A DNA stretch of 19,522 nt from Hyphomicrobiales bacterium (GCA_016780665.1 JADHLM010000011.1:1-19522), one strand, 5' to 3'. Shown: positions 1 to 9,758, counted from the first letter of the stretch. Numbers and translations are program-made. The notes: generated by a model not told the origin, from the sequence alone.

Positions 1-3000
1 CTTGAATTTCTGCAACCAAATATGAAGCAAGTTCTTCAACACCTTTAATTGCAAGAATATCATGCGGTGCAGGATTTCCATCCATTATAAAGTCACCTTT
101 TTCGATTTTATCCCTATCCTGTACTTCTAGATGGATATTTTTTGGTACCATGTATTCACGCAATTGCTCACTATCATCATTTGGTATAATTCTGATTTTT
201 CTTTTATTTTTAAAATCATTCCCAAATTCAACAACTCCGCTTATCTCTGCAATAATTGCATGATCTTTCGGTCTTCTTGCTTCAAACAATTCTGCAACTC
301 TTGGTAATCCACCTGTTATGTCTTTTGTCTTTGCACTTTCAGTTGGAACCCTTGCCAGAACATCTCCCGCTGATACTTCGGCATCCTTTTCAACAGATAG
401 AATAGCATTCACTGGCAAAATAAATTTACGAGCATCAGTTTTAGATTTGCTTTTTGAGGTTGAACTTAAAACAACAGATGGTTGCAGATTATTGCCACGC
501 GATGAACTTCTCCAATCAATAACAACCCTTTGTGATATTCCTGTAGATTCATCAAGCCTTTCATCTATTGAGAGACCATCTACAAGATCTTCAAAATCCA
601 CTTTTCCTGGAACATCTGCAAGAATTGGTCTTGTGTATGGGTCCCAAGAAGCAATACGTTGCCCTCTCTCAATCTTTTCACCATCTTTTACGAATAACTG
701 TGCTCCATATGGAACTTTATTTTGAGATCTCTCTATATTGTTCTCATCAAGAATAGCAACAACTAGGCTTCTACCAGTTACAACTAATTTATTATTGGAG
801 TCATTTGCTAGTATTGGATTTTGTATTGAAACAACCCCTTCATGCGAGCTTTCAATAAATGATTGGTCAACAACTTGAGCTGTACCTCCGATATGAAAAG
901 TTCTCATAGTTAACTGGGTACCGGGCTCACCAATTGACTGTGCAGCAAGGACACCTACAGCTTCACCAACGTTCACAGGAGTTCCACGCGCTAAGTCACG
1001 ACCGTAGCATCTTGCACAAGCTCCGACTTTTGCATCACAAGTTAGTACAGACCTCACCTTTACAGCATCAAGACCCCGTTCATCAATTTCTCTTGCAAGG
1101 GCCTCGTTGATCATTTGATCTTTATCAAACAAAACATCATTTGTTGCTGGATCAAGAATATCATCTGTTAGATATCTGCCCAATAACCTGTCACCAATTG
1201 GAACGATTGTATCACCACCATCCATAACACTCCTAAGAGTAATCCCATTAGTTGTACCACAGTCCTTTTCAAGAATTATACAATCTTGAGCAACATCAAC
1301 CAATCTTCTAGTTAAATACCCAGAGTTAGCTGTTTTAAGAGCAGTATCAGCCAATCCTTTTCTTGCTCCATGCGTTGAATTGAAGTATTCAAGAACAGAT
1401 AAACCCTCTTTGAAGTTTGATGTAATTGGTGTTTCAATTATTTCACCAGATGGCTTTGCCATAAGTCCCCTCATTCCAGCTAACTGTTTCATTTGTGCAG
1501 GAGAACCACGTGCACCTGAATGCGCCATCATATAAACTGAATTTTGATCTTTTTGCTTCTTAGTTACATCATCTATTTCAATGACCTGAATCTTTGCCAT
1601 CATTTCATCTGCAACTTTATCGGTACATTTTGCCCATGCATCGACTACTTTATTGTATTTCTCTCCTTGAGTAATTAAACCATCGTTATATTGGCTTTCG
1701 TACTCTTTAACGAGATTATTTGTCTCATCAATAAAATTTGACTTTGTTTCAGGAATTACCATGTCATCCTTACCAAAGGAAATTCCAGCACGGCACCCGT
1801 GATGGAATCCCAAAGCCATAATTTTATCACAGAAAATAACCGTTTCTTTTTGACCAGAGTGACGATAAACTTCATCAATCATTCTCGAGATATCTTTTTT
1901 AGTCATTATCTTATTACATAATGCAAACTTAATTGTGTGATATTTTGGCAATAATTCACCAATCAAAAGTCTACCTGGTGTTGTCTCATGAGTTTCTTTT
2001 ATAAGATTGCCTTCAGCATCTTTGGTAACAAACCTTCCTTTGACTTTTGAGTGCAATGAAATAACACCTGTTTGCAACGCGTAATGAATTTCATTCATGT
2101 TACCAAATACCATACCCTCACCTGGTTCATTTTCTTTGACAAGTGATAGATAGTATAACCCGAGCACCATGTCCTGACTTGGAACAATGATAGGTGATCC
2201 ATCTGCAGGATGTAAAATATTATTAGTAGACATCATCAGAACTCTAGCTTCTAATTGTGCCTCAAGTGATAAAGGCACGTGAACAGCCATCTGATCACCA
2301 TCAAAATCAGCATTAAATGCAGAACATACTAAAGGATGAAGTTGAATTGCCTTTCCTTCAACCAATGTTGGTTCAAAAGCTTGAATACCTAATCTGTGTA
2401 ATGTTGGAGCTCTATTCAGTAATACTGGATGTTCACGAATTACCTCATCAAGAATATCCCATACCTCAGGTCTTTCTTTTTCTACAAGTCTTTTTGCCTG
2501 TTTTACAGTAGTAGAGAGACCTTTTGCTTCTAAGCGAGAATAAATAAAGGGCTTGAAAAGCTCAAGAGCCATTGTTTTTGGCAAACCACATTGATGTAAT
2601 TTTAATGTCGGCCCGGTAACAATTACAGATCTTCCAGAATAATCAACTCTTTTCCCAAGTAAATTTTGTCTAAATCTTCCTTGCTTACCTTTAAGCATAT
2701 CAGCTAACGATTTTAGCGGTCGTTTATTCGCACCAGTAATAACACGCCCACGCCTTCCATTATCGAATAGTGCATCCACTGATTCTTGAAGCATCCTTTT
2801 TTCGTTTCTTATAATAATTTCTGGAGCTTTAAGTTCGATTAATCTTTTTAGACGATTATTTCGGTTGATTACTCTTCGATATAAGTCGTTCAAATCAGAA
2901 GTAGCAAATCTACCCCCATCCAATGGAACTAATGGTCTTAGTTCTGGTGGTATAACTGGGACAACAGTCATAATCATCCATTCTGGTTTATTACCTGAAC

Positions 3001-3694
3001 TAATAAATGCCTCAACTACTTTTAATCTTTTAGCAAGTTTAATTGGTTTTAGTTCAGATGTTGACTCATCAATCTCAACCCTGAGTTGATCTGCTAGTTT
3101 TTCCAAATCGAGATTCGTTAATAGATCTCTGATAGCTTCAGCACCAATCCCAGCAGTAAAAGAGTCATCACCATACTCGTCTTTATAATTTAACACTTCT
3201 TCTTCGGTAAGCAATTGTAATTCTTTTAATGGTGTTAAACCTGGCTCGGTAACAATAAAGTTTTCAAAATAAAGAACACGTTCAAGATCCTTGAGCCTCA
3301 TATCAAGAAGCAATCCAATCCTTGATGGCAAAGACTTTAGGAACCAAATGTGTGCGACAGGAGCAGCTAACTCAATATGCCCCATGCGATCACGCCTTAC
3401 TTTAGAAAGAGTTACTTCAACTCCACATTTTTCGCAAATAACACCTCTGTATTTCATACGTTTATATTTGCCACAAAGACATTCATAATCTTTTATAGGA
3501 CCAAAAATTCTGGAGCAAAACAACCCATCCCTCTCGGGTTTAAAAGTTCTATAATTTATTGTCTCAGGCTTTTTGATTTCACCAAAAGACCAAGAAAGCA
3601 TCTTTTCAGGTGATGCAATAGAAATCTTAATTTGATCAAAGATTTGTGATTGTGAAAAGTTTGGATTAAAAACATTTGTGAGATCTTGATTCAT
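1..3694 (-). CDS. rpoC: DNA-directed RNA polymerase subunit beta' (partial, C-terminus outside window)
   Basis: This gene encodes the largest RNA polymerase subunit, which carries the catalytic magnesium site. The ORF is open from the ATG at 3694 to the window edge, about 1231 codons of a protein that usually has about 1400. I translated it from the bases. The N-terminal zinc-binding cysteines are C72, C74, C87 and C90. The catalytic loop NADFDGDQMAVH starts at N461, with the three metal-binding aspartates at 463, 465 and 467. A second zinc site (CDAKVGACARCYGRD) is followed by VGEAVGVLAAQSIGEPGTQLTMRTFH, the region leading into the trigger loop. I saw no in-frame stop or frameshift. The start lies 12 nt after the rpoB stop and has a modest ribosome site (GGGAA), so the two are certainly co-transcribed. 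The missing part is only the last roughly 150-200 residues. Confidence 0.98.
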   Translation of the reverse strand, partial: MNQDLTNVFNPNFSQSQIFDQIKISIASPEKMLSWSFGEIKKPETINYRTFKPERDGLFCSRIFGPIKDYECLCGKYKRMKYRGVICEKCGVEVTLSKVRRDRMGHIELAAPVAHIWFLKSLPSRIGLLLDMRLKDLERVLYFENFIVTEPGLTPLKELQLLTEEEVLNYKDEYGDDSFTAGIGAEAIRDLLTNLDLEKLADQLRVEIDESTSELKPIKLAKRLKVVEAFISSGNKPEWMIMTVVPVIPPELRPLVPLDGGRFATSDLNDLYRRVINRNNRLKRLIELKAPEIIIRNEKRMLQESVDALFDNGRRGRVITGANKRPLKSLADMLKGKQGRFRQNLLGKRVDYSGRSVIVTGPTLKLHQCGLPKTMALELFKPFIYSRLEAKGLSTTVKQAKRLVEKERPEVWDILDEVIREHPVLLNRAPTLHRLGIQAFEPTLVEGKAIQLHPLVCSAFNADFDGDQMAVHVPLSLEAQLEARVLMMSTNNILHPADGSPIIVPSQDMVLGLYYLSLVKENEPGEGMVFGNMNEIHYALQTGVISLHSKVKGRFVTKDAEGNLIKETHETTPGRLLIGELLPKYHTIKFALCNKIMTKKDISRMIDEVYRHSGQKETVIFCDKIMALGFHHGCRAGISFGKDDMVIPETKSNFIDETNNLVKEYESQYNDGLITQGEKYNKVVDAWAKCTDKVADEMMAKIQVIEIDDVTKKQKDQNSVYMMAHSGARGSPAQMKQLAGMRGLMAKPSGEIIETPITSNFKEGLSVLEYFNSTHGARKGLADTALKTANSGYLTRRLVDVAQDCIILEKDCGTTNGITLRSVMDGGDTIVPIGDRLLGRYLTDDILDPATNDVLFDKDQMINEALAREIDERGLDAVKVRSVLTCDAKVGACARCYGRDLARGTPVNVGEAVGVLAAQSIGEPGTQLTMRTFHIGGTAQVVDQSFIESSHEGVVSIQNPILANDSNNKLVVTGRSLVVAILDENNIERSQNKVPYGAQLFVKDGEKIERGQRIASWDPYTRPILADVPGKVDFEDLVDGLSIDERLDESTGISQRVVIDWRSSSRGNNLQPSVVLSSTSKSKSKTDARKFILPVNAILSVEKDAEVSAGDVLARVPTESAKTKDITGGLPRVAELFEARRPKDHAIIAEISGVVEFGNDFKNKRKIRIIPNDDSEQLREYMVPKNIHLEVQDRDKIEKGDFIMDGNPAPHDILAIKGVEELASYLVAEIQ

Positions 3695-3706
3695 ATTATT
3701 TCCCTA

Positions 3707-6700
3707 TTATTCACTGCTCATATCGGACAGCGTATTTGCAGAGCCTTCATTAAATACCTCTGAGGATTTTAATTCAATATTTAGGCCAAGTGATCTGATT
3801 TCTTTTACAAGAACGTTGAATGACTCAGGAATCCCAGCTTCAAAAGCATCATCTCCTCGGACTATAGCTTCGTATACTTTCGTCCTTCCAGCCACATCAT
3901 CCGATTTAACTGTGAGCATTTCTTGAAGTGTATATGCTGCTCCGTACGCTTCTAGAGCCCACACTTCCATTTCTCCAAATCTTTGACCACCAAATTGAGC
4001 CTTACCACCAAGTGGTTGTTGTGTTACAAGACTGTAAGGCCCAATAGACCTTGCGTGTATTTTATCATCAACAAGATGGTGAAGCTTAAGTATATATTTG
4101 TAGCCAACTGTTATCTTCCTATCAAAAGGCTCTCCGGTTCTACCATCATACAACTTAACTTGACCAGATTTATCTAATCCCGCCTTTTCAAGCAACTCGT
4201 TGATATCATTTTCTCTTGCACCATCAAAGACAGGAGTAGCTATTGGTACACCCTTCTTCAGATTCTGTGCTAACTCAATTAAATCTTCTTTTCCAAAAGA
4301 GTCAATGGTCTCGTTCTTACCATAGATATCATTAAGTGTTTTCCTAAGAGCTTTAGCGTCTGGATCATTTGTTTTTATGAGATCAATTGAGTCGGCGATT
4401 ATCTTTCCAAGACCTCTACAAGCCCATCCCAAATGGGTCTCAAGAATTTGACCGACATTCATTCTACTTGGAACGCCAAGAGGGTTAAGTACAACATCTA
4501 CAGGAGTTCCATCTTCGAGATATGGCATATCTTCTTGAGGCATAATTCTGGAAACCACACCTTTATTACCATGCCTCCCTGCCATTTTATCACCAGGCTG
4601 TAACTTTCTTTTTACAGCAACAAAGACTTTTATCATCTTCATTACGCCAGGTAACATATCATCACCACGCTGAAGCTTTTCAACCTTGTCAATGAACCTG
4701 TTTTCAATAGCTTCTCTTGATTGATCATACTGGGTTTTCATTGCATCTATTTCAGACATTGCCTTGTCATTTGTTAGAACAAAATTCCACCAATCTTTTC
4801 TATCTATATTATCAAGATCAACTTTATTTATCTTGGCTCCTTTTTTAAGCCCACCTGATGCTTTTGAGATTTCACAACCAATAAGCGTATCATGAAGCTT
4901 AGCCATGACATTACGATCCAAGATATTAAATTCATCATCTCTATCTTTGGATAATCTCACAATCTCATCTCTTTCAATAGCAAGAGCCCTCTCATCTTTT
5001 TCTATTCCATGCCTATTAAACACACGAACTTCAACAACCGTTCCATTAACACCAGGAGGAAGTCTTAAAGACGTATCTCTTACATCTGTAGCTTTTTCAC
5101 CAAAAATTGCACGTAGGAGCTTTTCTTCTGGTGTCATCGGACTTTCACCCTTTGGGGTTATTTTACCAACTAAAATATCCCCTGATTTAACTTCAGCTCC
5201 AATATATACTATTCCAGCTTCATCAAGGTTCTTTAGAGCTTCTTCACCGACATTAGGGATATCTCTTGTTATATCTTCAGGACCTAGTTTAGTGTCCCTT
5301 GCCATGACTTCAAATTCTTCAAGATGAATTGAAGTAAAAGTATCTTCTCTAACAACTCTTTCAGAAATAAGAATTGAGTCCTCATAATTGTAACCATTCC
5401 AAGGCATATATGCGACGAGTACATTTTTACCAAGTGCTAAATCTCCAAGATCAGTGGATGGTCCATCTGCTATTATGTCGCCTTGATCAACATGTTCTCC
5501 AACTTTAACAAGCGGCCTTTGGTTAATGCAAGTATTTTGATTTGACCTCTGGAATTTTGCTAAATTATAAATATCAATGGCAGATTTTGATGCATCTTTT
5601 TCATCTGTTGCTCTGACAACTATTCTATTTGAGTCTACCTGATCAACTACCCCTGTTCTTCGAGCAGTAACAGCTGCTCCTGAGTCTCTTGCAACAACTG
5701 CTTCCATACCAGTACCCACAAATGGGGCTTCAGTTTTCATCAGTGGAACAGCTTGTCTTTGCATGTTTGATCCCATAAGTGCTCTGTTAGCATCATCATT
5801 CTCTAGGAAGGGAATTAATGCTGCAGCAGCCGAAACCAATTGTTTTGGTGAAACATCCATAAAATCTACTTTTTCTGCTGGTATCAATTGGACATCTCCA
5901 GCAACACGACAATTGATAAGTTCTTCAACAAATTTTGACTTATTATCAAGAGGAGCATTTGCCTGAGCGATATTATATTTGGATTCTTCAATTGCTGATA
6001 AATAAACAACTTCATCCGTGACAGTGTTATTGACAACTTTCCTGTATGGACTCTCAATAAAACCATACTTATTAACTTTAGCAAATGTAGCTAATGAGTT
6101 GATAAGCCCAATGTTTGGCCCCTCAGGTGTTTCTATAGGACAAATCCTACCATAATGCGTTGGATGTACATCTCTAACTTCAAATCCAGCACGTTCTCTG
6201 GTCAGTCCACCGGGACCTAATGCAGATACACGCCTTATGTGAGTAATTAGTGATAACGGATTTGTTTGGTCCATAAATTGTGACAATTGCGATGAACCAA
6301 AAAATTCTCTAAGTGATGCAGTAATAGGCTTTGCATTTATTAGATCATTTGGCATTACTGTATCTATGTCAACGGAACTCAATTTTTCTTTTATTGAACG
6401 TTCCATTCTTAGCAAGCCAATCCTATATTGGTTTTCAACAAGTTCACCAACTGACCTTACTCTCCTGTTACCAAGGTGATCAATATCATCTACATCGCCT
6501 TTTCCATCTCTTAATTCAACAAGATGCTTGACTACGGCCATGACATCTTCTTTTCTCAAAACACATAGATTATCAGGCGCATCTAAATCAAGTCTCATAT
6601 TCATCTTAACCCTACCAACAGCTGATAAGTCATATCTATCGGGGTCAAAGAATAAACCCTCAAATAGGCTTTCAGCAGTTTCATCGGTTGGAGGTTCACC

Positions 6701-7840
6701 TGGTCTTATTAACCTGTATATGTCTAATAGGGCTTCTTGCTTATTTTCATTCTTATCAACTTTCAGTGTATCTCTAATGAACGCCCCTGTATTGATATGA
6801 TCGATCTCTAAAACTGGAATTTTTGTTATCTTATTTTTATCAAGTAGTTCAATCAATTCAGATGAAATTTCATCTCCTGCTTCAGCATATATCAAACCAG
6901 TTTTTAAATTAACAATATCTTCGGCAATGAACTGTCCGATTACATCATCTACTGAGAATAAAACCCTTTTTAATCCACTTTCGTATAATTTATTGATTAA
7001 GCGTGGAGTAATCTTTGTGCCGGACTCAACAGCTACTTCACCAGTATCTGCGTTTACTAAATCCGTGTTAATTTTGACCCCTTTAAATTGAGCTTCTTTA
7101 AATTCTGCAACCCAACCAGACTTATTTTTTTCAATTGTATGTATATTATAAAAATTTGATAAAATTTCTTCAGCATCATATCCTAAGGCATACAATATTG
7201 TTGAAACCGGTATTTTTCTTTTTCTATCTATACGAGCGTAGACAAGATCCTTTGCGTCAAATTCAAAATCAAGCCATGAACCTCGATATGGTATAATTCT
7301 TGCTGCATATAATATCTTACCGCTTGAGTGTGACTTTCCTTTATCATGATCAAAGAATACACCGGGACTTCTATGCATCTGGCTGACGATAACACGTTCT
7401 GTACCATTGAAGATAAATGTTCCATTATTTGTCATCAATGGAACATCACCCATGTATACTTCTTGTTCTTTAATATCTTTTATAGATTTATTTCCGGTAT
7501 TCTCATCAATGTCAAAAACAATCAATCTGAGTGTCGCTCTCAGTGGAGCGGCATATGTTAGCCCACGTTGAACACATTCTTCAACATCATATTTAGGTAA
7601 ATCAAAGTCGTATTTAATAAACTCTAATCTTGAAGTTTCATTGAAGTCAGTTATTGGAAAAATGGATGTAAATACCGCCTGAAGTCCATTAGTGTCTCGA
7701 CCACCCTCGGGCTCTTGAGTTTGAAGGAAGTAATCATAAGATGATTTCTGCACTTCTATTAAGTTTGGCATCTGCGCAACTTCGCGGATTTTACCAAATG
7801 ATTTTCTAATTCTTTTTCGTCCAATGAAAGTTTCAGACAT
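3707..7840 (-). CDS. rpoB: DNA-directed RNA polymerase subunit beta
   Basis: This is the 1377-residue beta subunit, full length for a proteobacterium, and it forms one side of the active cleft. Recognisable blocks in order are SPGVFFDHDKGKSHSSGK (about residues 157-174), the rifampicin pocket and fork region FFGSSQLSQFMDQ through GPGGLTRERAGFEVRDVHPTHYGRICPIETPEGPNIGL (about 513-575), GRHGNKGVVSRI in the middle-to-late part, and the C-terminal GGQRFGEMEVWALEAYGA (about 1285-1302). Within the pocket the usual rifampicin contacts are kept: D524, H534 and S539 (E. coli D516, H526, S531). Two neighbours are unusual: L531 replaces the common E, and I535 replaces the common K. The start at 7840 has GGGAA six bases upstream. 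The gap to rplL is 63 nt and the gap to rpoC is 12 nt. Confidence 0.99.
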   Translation of the reverse strand: MSETFIGRKRIRKSFGKIREVAQMPNLIEVQKSSYDYFLQTQEPEGGRDTNGLQAVFTSIFPITDFNETSRLEFIKYDFDLPKYDVEECVQRGLTYAAPLRATLRLIVFDIDENTGNKSIKDIKEQEVYMGDVPLMTNNGTFIFNGTERVIVSQMHRSPGVFFDHDKGKSHSSGKILYAARIIPYRGSWLDFEFDAKDLVYARIDRKRKIPVSTILYALGYDAEEILSNFYNIHTIEKNKSGWVAEFKEAQFKGVKINTDLVNADTGEVAVESGTKITPRLINKLYESGLKRVLFSVDDVIGQFIAEDIVNLKTGLIYAEAGDEISSELIELLDKNKITKIPVLEIDHINTGAFIRDTLKVDKNENKQEALLDIYRLIRPGEPPTDETAESLFEGLFFDPDRYDLSAVGRVKMNMRLDLDAPDNLCVLRKEDVMAVVKHLVELRDGKGDVDDIDHLGNRRVRSVGELVENQYRIGLLRMERSIKEKLSSVDIDTVMPNDLINAKPITASLREFFGSSQLSQFMDQTNPLSLITHIRRVSALGPGGLTRERAGFEVRDVHPTHYGRICPIETPEGPNIGLINSLATFAKVNKYGFIESPYRKVVNNTVTDEVVYLSAIEESKYNIAQANAPLDNKSKFVEELINCRVAGDVQLIPAEKVDFMDVSPKQLVSAAAALIPFLENDDANRALMGSNMQRQAVPLMKTEAPFVGTGMEAVVARDSGAAVTARRTGVVDQVDSNRIVVRATDEKDASKSAIDIYNLAKFQRSNQNTCINQRPLVKVGEHVDQGDIIADGPSTDLGDLALGKNVLVAYMPWNGYNYEDSILISERVVREDTFTSIHLEEFEVMARDTKLGPEDITRDIPNVGEEALKNLDEAGIVYIGAEVKSGDILVGKITPKGESPMTPEEKLLRAIFGEKATDVRDTSLRLPPGVNGTVVEVRVFNRHGIEKDERALAIERDEIVRLSKDRDDEFNILDRNVMAKLHDTLIGCEISKASGGLKKGAKINKVDLDNIDRKDWWNFVLTNDKAMSEIDAMKTQYDQSREAIENRFIDKVEKLQRGDDMLPGVMKMIKVFVAVKRKLQPGDKMAGRHGNKGVVSRIMPQEDMPYLEDGTPVDVVLNPLGVPSRMNVGQILETHLGWACRGLGKIIADSIDLIKTNDPDAKALRKTLNDIYGKNETIDSFGKEDLIELAQNLKKGVPIATPVFDGARENDINELLEKAGLDKSGQVKLYDGRTGEPFDRKITVGYKYILKLHHLVDDKIHARSIGPYSLVTQQPLGGKAQFGGQRFGEMEVWALEAYGAAYTLQEMLTVKSDDVAGRTKVYEAIVRGDDAFEAGIPESFNVLVKEIRSLGLNIELKSSEVFNEGSANTLSDMSSE

Positions 7841-7881
7841 ATTGTGTTCCCGTATAAAAGTTAAATATTTGTGATAATATG

Positions 7882-7897
7882 ATAGCTTGAGCGCTAT
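7882..7897 (-). other. small hairpin in the rplL-rpoB gap
   Basis: On the transcribed strand the 63-nt gap holds ATAGC and GCTAT separated by six bases, a 5-bp stem just after the rplL stop. There is no U-run after it, so it is not a terminator. In E. coli the rplL-rpoB gap contains an attenuator and an RNase III processing site; this small stem could be a remnant of such control, or chance. Confidence 0.3.
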
Positions 7898-7903
7898 AAT
7901 TAA

Positions 7904-8290
7904 TTATTTAACTTCAACGGTTGCACCGGCTCCTTCCAATTGAGCTTTAATTTTATCCGCTTCATCTTTTGACACACCCTCTTTGACTGGTTTTGGTGCG
8001 GCTTCAACTAGATCTTTAGCCTCTTTTAACCCAAGGCCAGTAATAGCACGCACTTCCTTAATCACATTAATTTTTTGATCTCCCATGCTTGACAAGATTA
8101 CATCAAATTCAGATTTTTCTTCAGCTTGCGCAGCAGATCCACCCGCATCACCACCAGCTGGCACAGCAGCAACAGCGACTTGCGCAGCAGCCGTTACCCC
8201 CCATTTTTCTTCTAAAATTTTTGTTAATTCTGAAGCTTCAAGTATTGTTAAACTTGATAAACCCTCTGCAATTTTTTCTAAATCTGCCAT
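7904..8290 (-). CDS. rplL: 50S ribosomal protein L7/L12
   Basis: This is the 128-residue acidic stalk protein that recruits translational GTPases to the ribosome as dimers bound to L10. The N-terminal dimerisation helices (residues 1-30, ending near EEKWGVTAAA) are followed by an Ala/Gly-rich hinge (about 33-57). The globular C-terminal domain (about 58-128) has the conserved KINVIKEVRAITGLGLKEAKDLVE helix block and ends ATVEVK. Length and layout match the family. A good ribosome site (GAGGAAAAA) precedes the ATG. It follows rplJ by 30 nt, the usual L10-L12 pair, which is made in unequal amounts and often controlled by L10 binding its own leader. Confidence 0.98.
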   Translation of the reverse strand: MADLEKIAEGLSSLTILEASELTKILEEKWGVTAAAQVAVAAVPAGGDAGGSAAQAEEKSEFDVILSSMGDQKINVIKEVRAITGLGLKEAKDLVEAAPKPVKEGVSKDEADKIKAQLEGAGATVEVK

Positions 8291-8320
8291 TTTTTCCTCG
8301 ATTATTTATAAAAGTTAGTA

Positions 8321-8839
8321 TTACGCTGCTTCGGCTTTATCAGAATAAGCCTTCACAACTTGAGCTATATTTGTTCCTGGTGTATTTATTAAACTTGCAA
8401 TATTTGAAGCTGGTGCATTGAGCAAACCAAGCATCTTTGCCCTGAGCTCGTCTAATGATGGCAAACTTGCTAGATGTTTAACTTCTCCAAGATCAATTTT
8501 CTTTTCCGGAAGAGATCCGCCTAAAACAATAAACTTTTCATTTGCTTTTGCAAACTCCACTGTAATTTTTGGAGCCGTAATTGGATCATCGGAATAAGCT
8601 ATCATTGATGGTCCATTAAGATATTCCTCAATTGCAGACAGTGGTGTTCCTTCAAGTGCAATTTTAGTAAGTTTATTTTTTATGACTTTCACATGTCCAC
8701 CAGCTTCACGCATGGCGCTTCTCAACTTATTCATTTCTGATACTGTCAGTCCTGAATTTTGAGCGACAATTACAACTGAAGAATTATTGAAAACTTCTTT
8801 TAGTTCATTAACAAAGATTGTTTTGTTTTGTCTATCCAC
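8321..8839 (-). CDS. rplJ: 50S ribosomal protein L10 (GTG start)
   Basis: L10 is the base of the ribosomal stalk and anchors L7/L12 dimers. I place the start at the GTG at 8839, giving 172 residues beginning (M)DRQNKTIFVNELKEVF. This matches the family N-terminus and puts AGGAG seven bases upstream. The ATG at 8878 would add 13 residues (MIFIKCELEEETT) that do not look like L10 and would overlap the leader hairpin. The N-terminal rRNA-binding domain (SGLTVSEMNKLRSAMREAGGHVKVIKNKL) and the C-terminal L12-binding helix (ASNIASLINTPGTNIAQVVKAYSDKAEAA) are both present. The complex of L10 with L12 normally represses translation of this message through the leader. Confidence 0.96.
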   Translation of the reverse strand: MDRQNKTIFVNELKEVFNNSSVVIVAQNSGLTVSEMNKLRSAMREAGGHVKVIKNKLTKIALEGTPLSAIEEYLNGPSMIAYSDDPITAPKITVEFAKANEKFIVLGGSLPEKKIDLGEVKHLASLPSLDELRAKMLGLLNAPASNIASLINTPGTNIAQVVKAYSDKAEAA

Positions 8840-8856
8840 AGTTGTCTCCTCTTCAA

Positions 8857-8934
8857 GTTCACATTTGATAAAAATCAAATGAACCTGCCCTTAGTAATAA
8901 ATACTAACTGTGCCGATATTAGGTATTAATATCG
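8857..8934 (-). promoter_or_regulatory. candidate L10 autoregulatory leader (two dyads upstream of rplJ)
   Basis: The 215-nt gap between rplA and rplJ (8840-9054) is by far the longest inside the block. Read on the minus strand it has two perfect inverted repeats. The upstream one (8914-8934) is CGATATTA / TAATATCG with a 5-nt loop. The downstream one (8857-8884) is an 11-bp stem, GTTC plus ATTTGAT pairing with ATCAAAT plus GAAC, with a two-base bulge and a four-U loop, ending about 10 nt before the ribosome site. Bacteria commonly control rplJ-rplL by L10 binding a kinked stem here. Identity with the Rfam L10 leader is an inference. I saw no convincing promoter or terminator in the gap. Confidence 0.55.
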
Positions 8935-9054
8935 ATGTCTCATATAGGAAATTAAGCAAAAGCACCTATAATCTTGGACAGGTCAAGCATAATAAAGTAT
9001 ATGTATGCCTTTTATTATTAAATGTAAAGATCAAATTCTATATTTTTTTATAAA

Positions 9055-9750
9055 TTAATTTATAATCGAATTTGGATCAATTTTCACTCCAACACCCATT
9101 GTTGATGTTAAAGATATATTTTTTATATATGTTCCTTTTGCACCAGTTGGTTTAGCGTTTTGTATAGCCTCAACCATTGCTTTAACATTACTCTTGATTG
9201 CCTCTTCCGTAAAATCAGCTTTTCCAATTCCAGCATGAATAATGCCAGCTTTTTCTACTCTATACTCCACAGATCCTCCTTTTATGGATTTAACTGCATC
9301 TGCGACATTATCTGTTACTGTACCTAACTTTGGGTTTGGCATTAGACCACGTGGTCCCAGTATTTTACCTAACTGCCCAACAACAGCCATCATATCAGGA
9401 GTTGATATAACACGATCAAATTCGATTTTACCAGATTTAACATTCTCAGCAAGATCTTCGCTACCAACAATATCCGCACCTGCATCTTTTGCTTCTTGTG
9501 CCTTGGCATCCCTAGCAAATACAGCTACCTTTACATCTTTTCCAGTACCAGCTGGCAAACTCACAACGCCGCGTACCATTTGATCAGCTTGTTTTGGGTC
9601 TACACCTAAATTTAATGAAATCTCGATTGTTTCATTAAATTTAGACTTTGCATTCGTTTTTACAAGTTTAATAGCTTGATCAACATCATATGTTGATTGA
9701 CTATCTCTAGTAAGTTCAATTTCACTATATCTTTTTCCAGATTTACTCAT
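9055..9750 (-). CDS. rplA: 50S ribosomal protein L1
   Basis: This 231-residue protein forms the mobile L1 stalk near the ribosomal E site and, in many bacteria, represses its own operon. The N-terminus (MSKSGKRYSEIELTRDSQSTYDVDQAIKLVK) is typical. The signature near KFNETIEISLNLGVDPKQADQMVRG and the middle-domain motif GQLGKILGPRGLMPNPKLGTVTDNV are both intact. Length equals the family norm. The start has GAGG upstream and lies 8 nt after the rplK stop, so the two are translated from one message. After it comes the long leader before rplJ. Confidence 0.98.
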   Translation of the reverse strand: MSKSGKRYSEIELTRDSQSTYDVDQAIKLVKTNAKSKFNETIEISLNLGVDPKQADQMVRGVVSLPAGTGKDVKVAVFARDAKAQEAKDAGADIVGSEDLAENVKSGKIEFDRVISTPDMMAVVGQLGKILGPRGLMPNPKLGTVTDNVADAVKSIKGGSVEYRVEKAGIIHAGIGKADFTEEAIKSNVKAMVEAIQNAKPTGAKGTYIKNISLTSTMGVGVKIDPNSIIN

Positions 9751-9758
9751 TTTTTCCT

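Noticed and set aside
4905..5327. 140-residue plus-strand ORF inside rpoB, and similar long antisense ORFs at 14015-14527 and 9242-9583
   Set aside because: They mirror well-conserved genes on the opposite strand, have serine/leucine-rich low-complexity composition and no recognisable domain.
8996..9040. Sigma-70-like promoter for rplJ
   Set aside because: Several AT-rich hexamers exist, but no -35/-10 pair with acceptable spacing could be chosen over the others.
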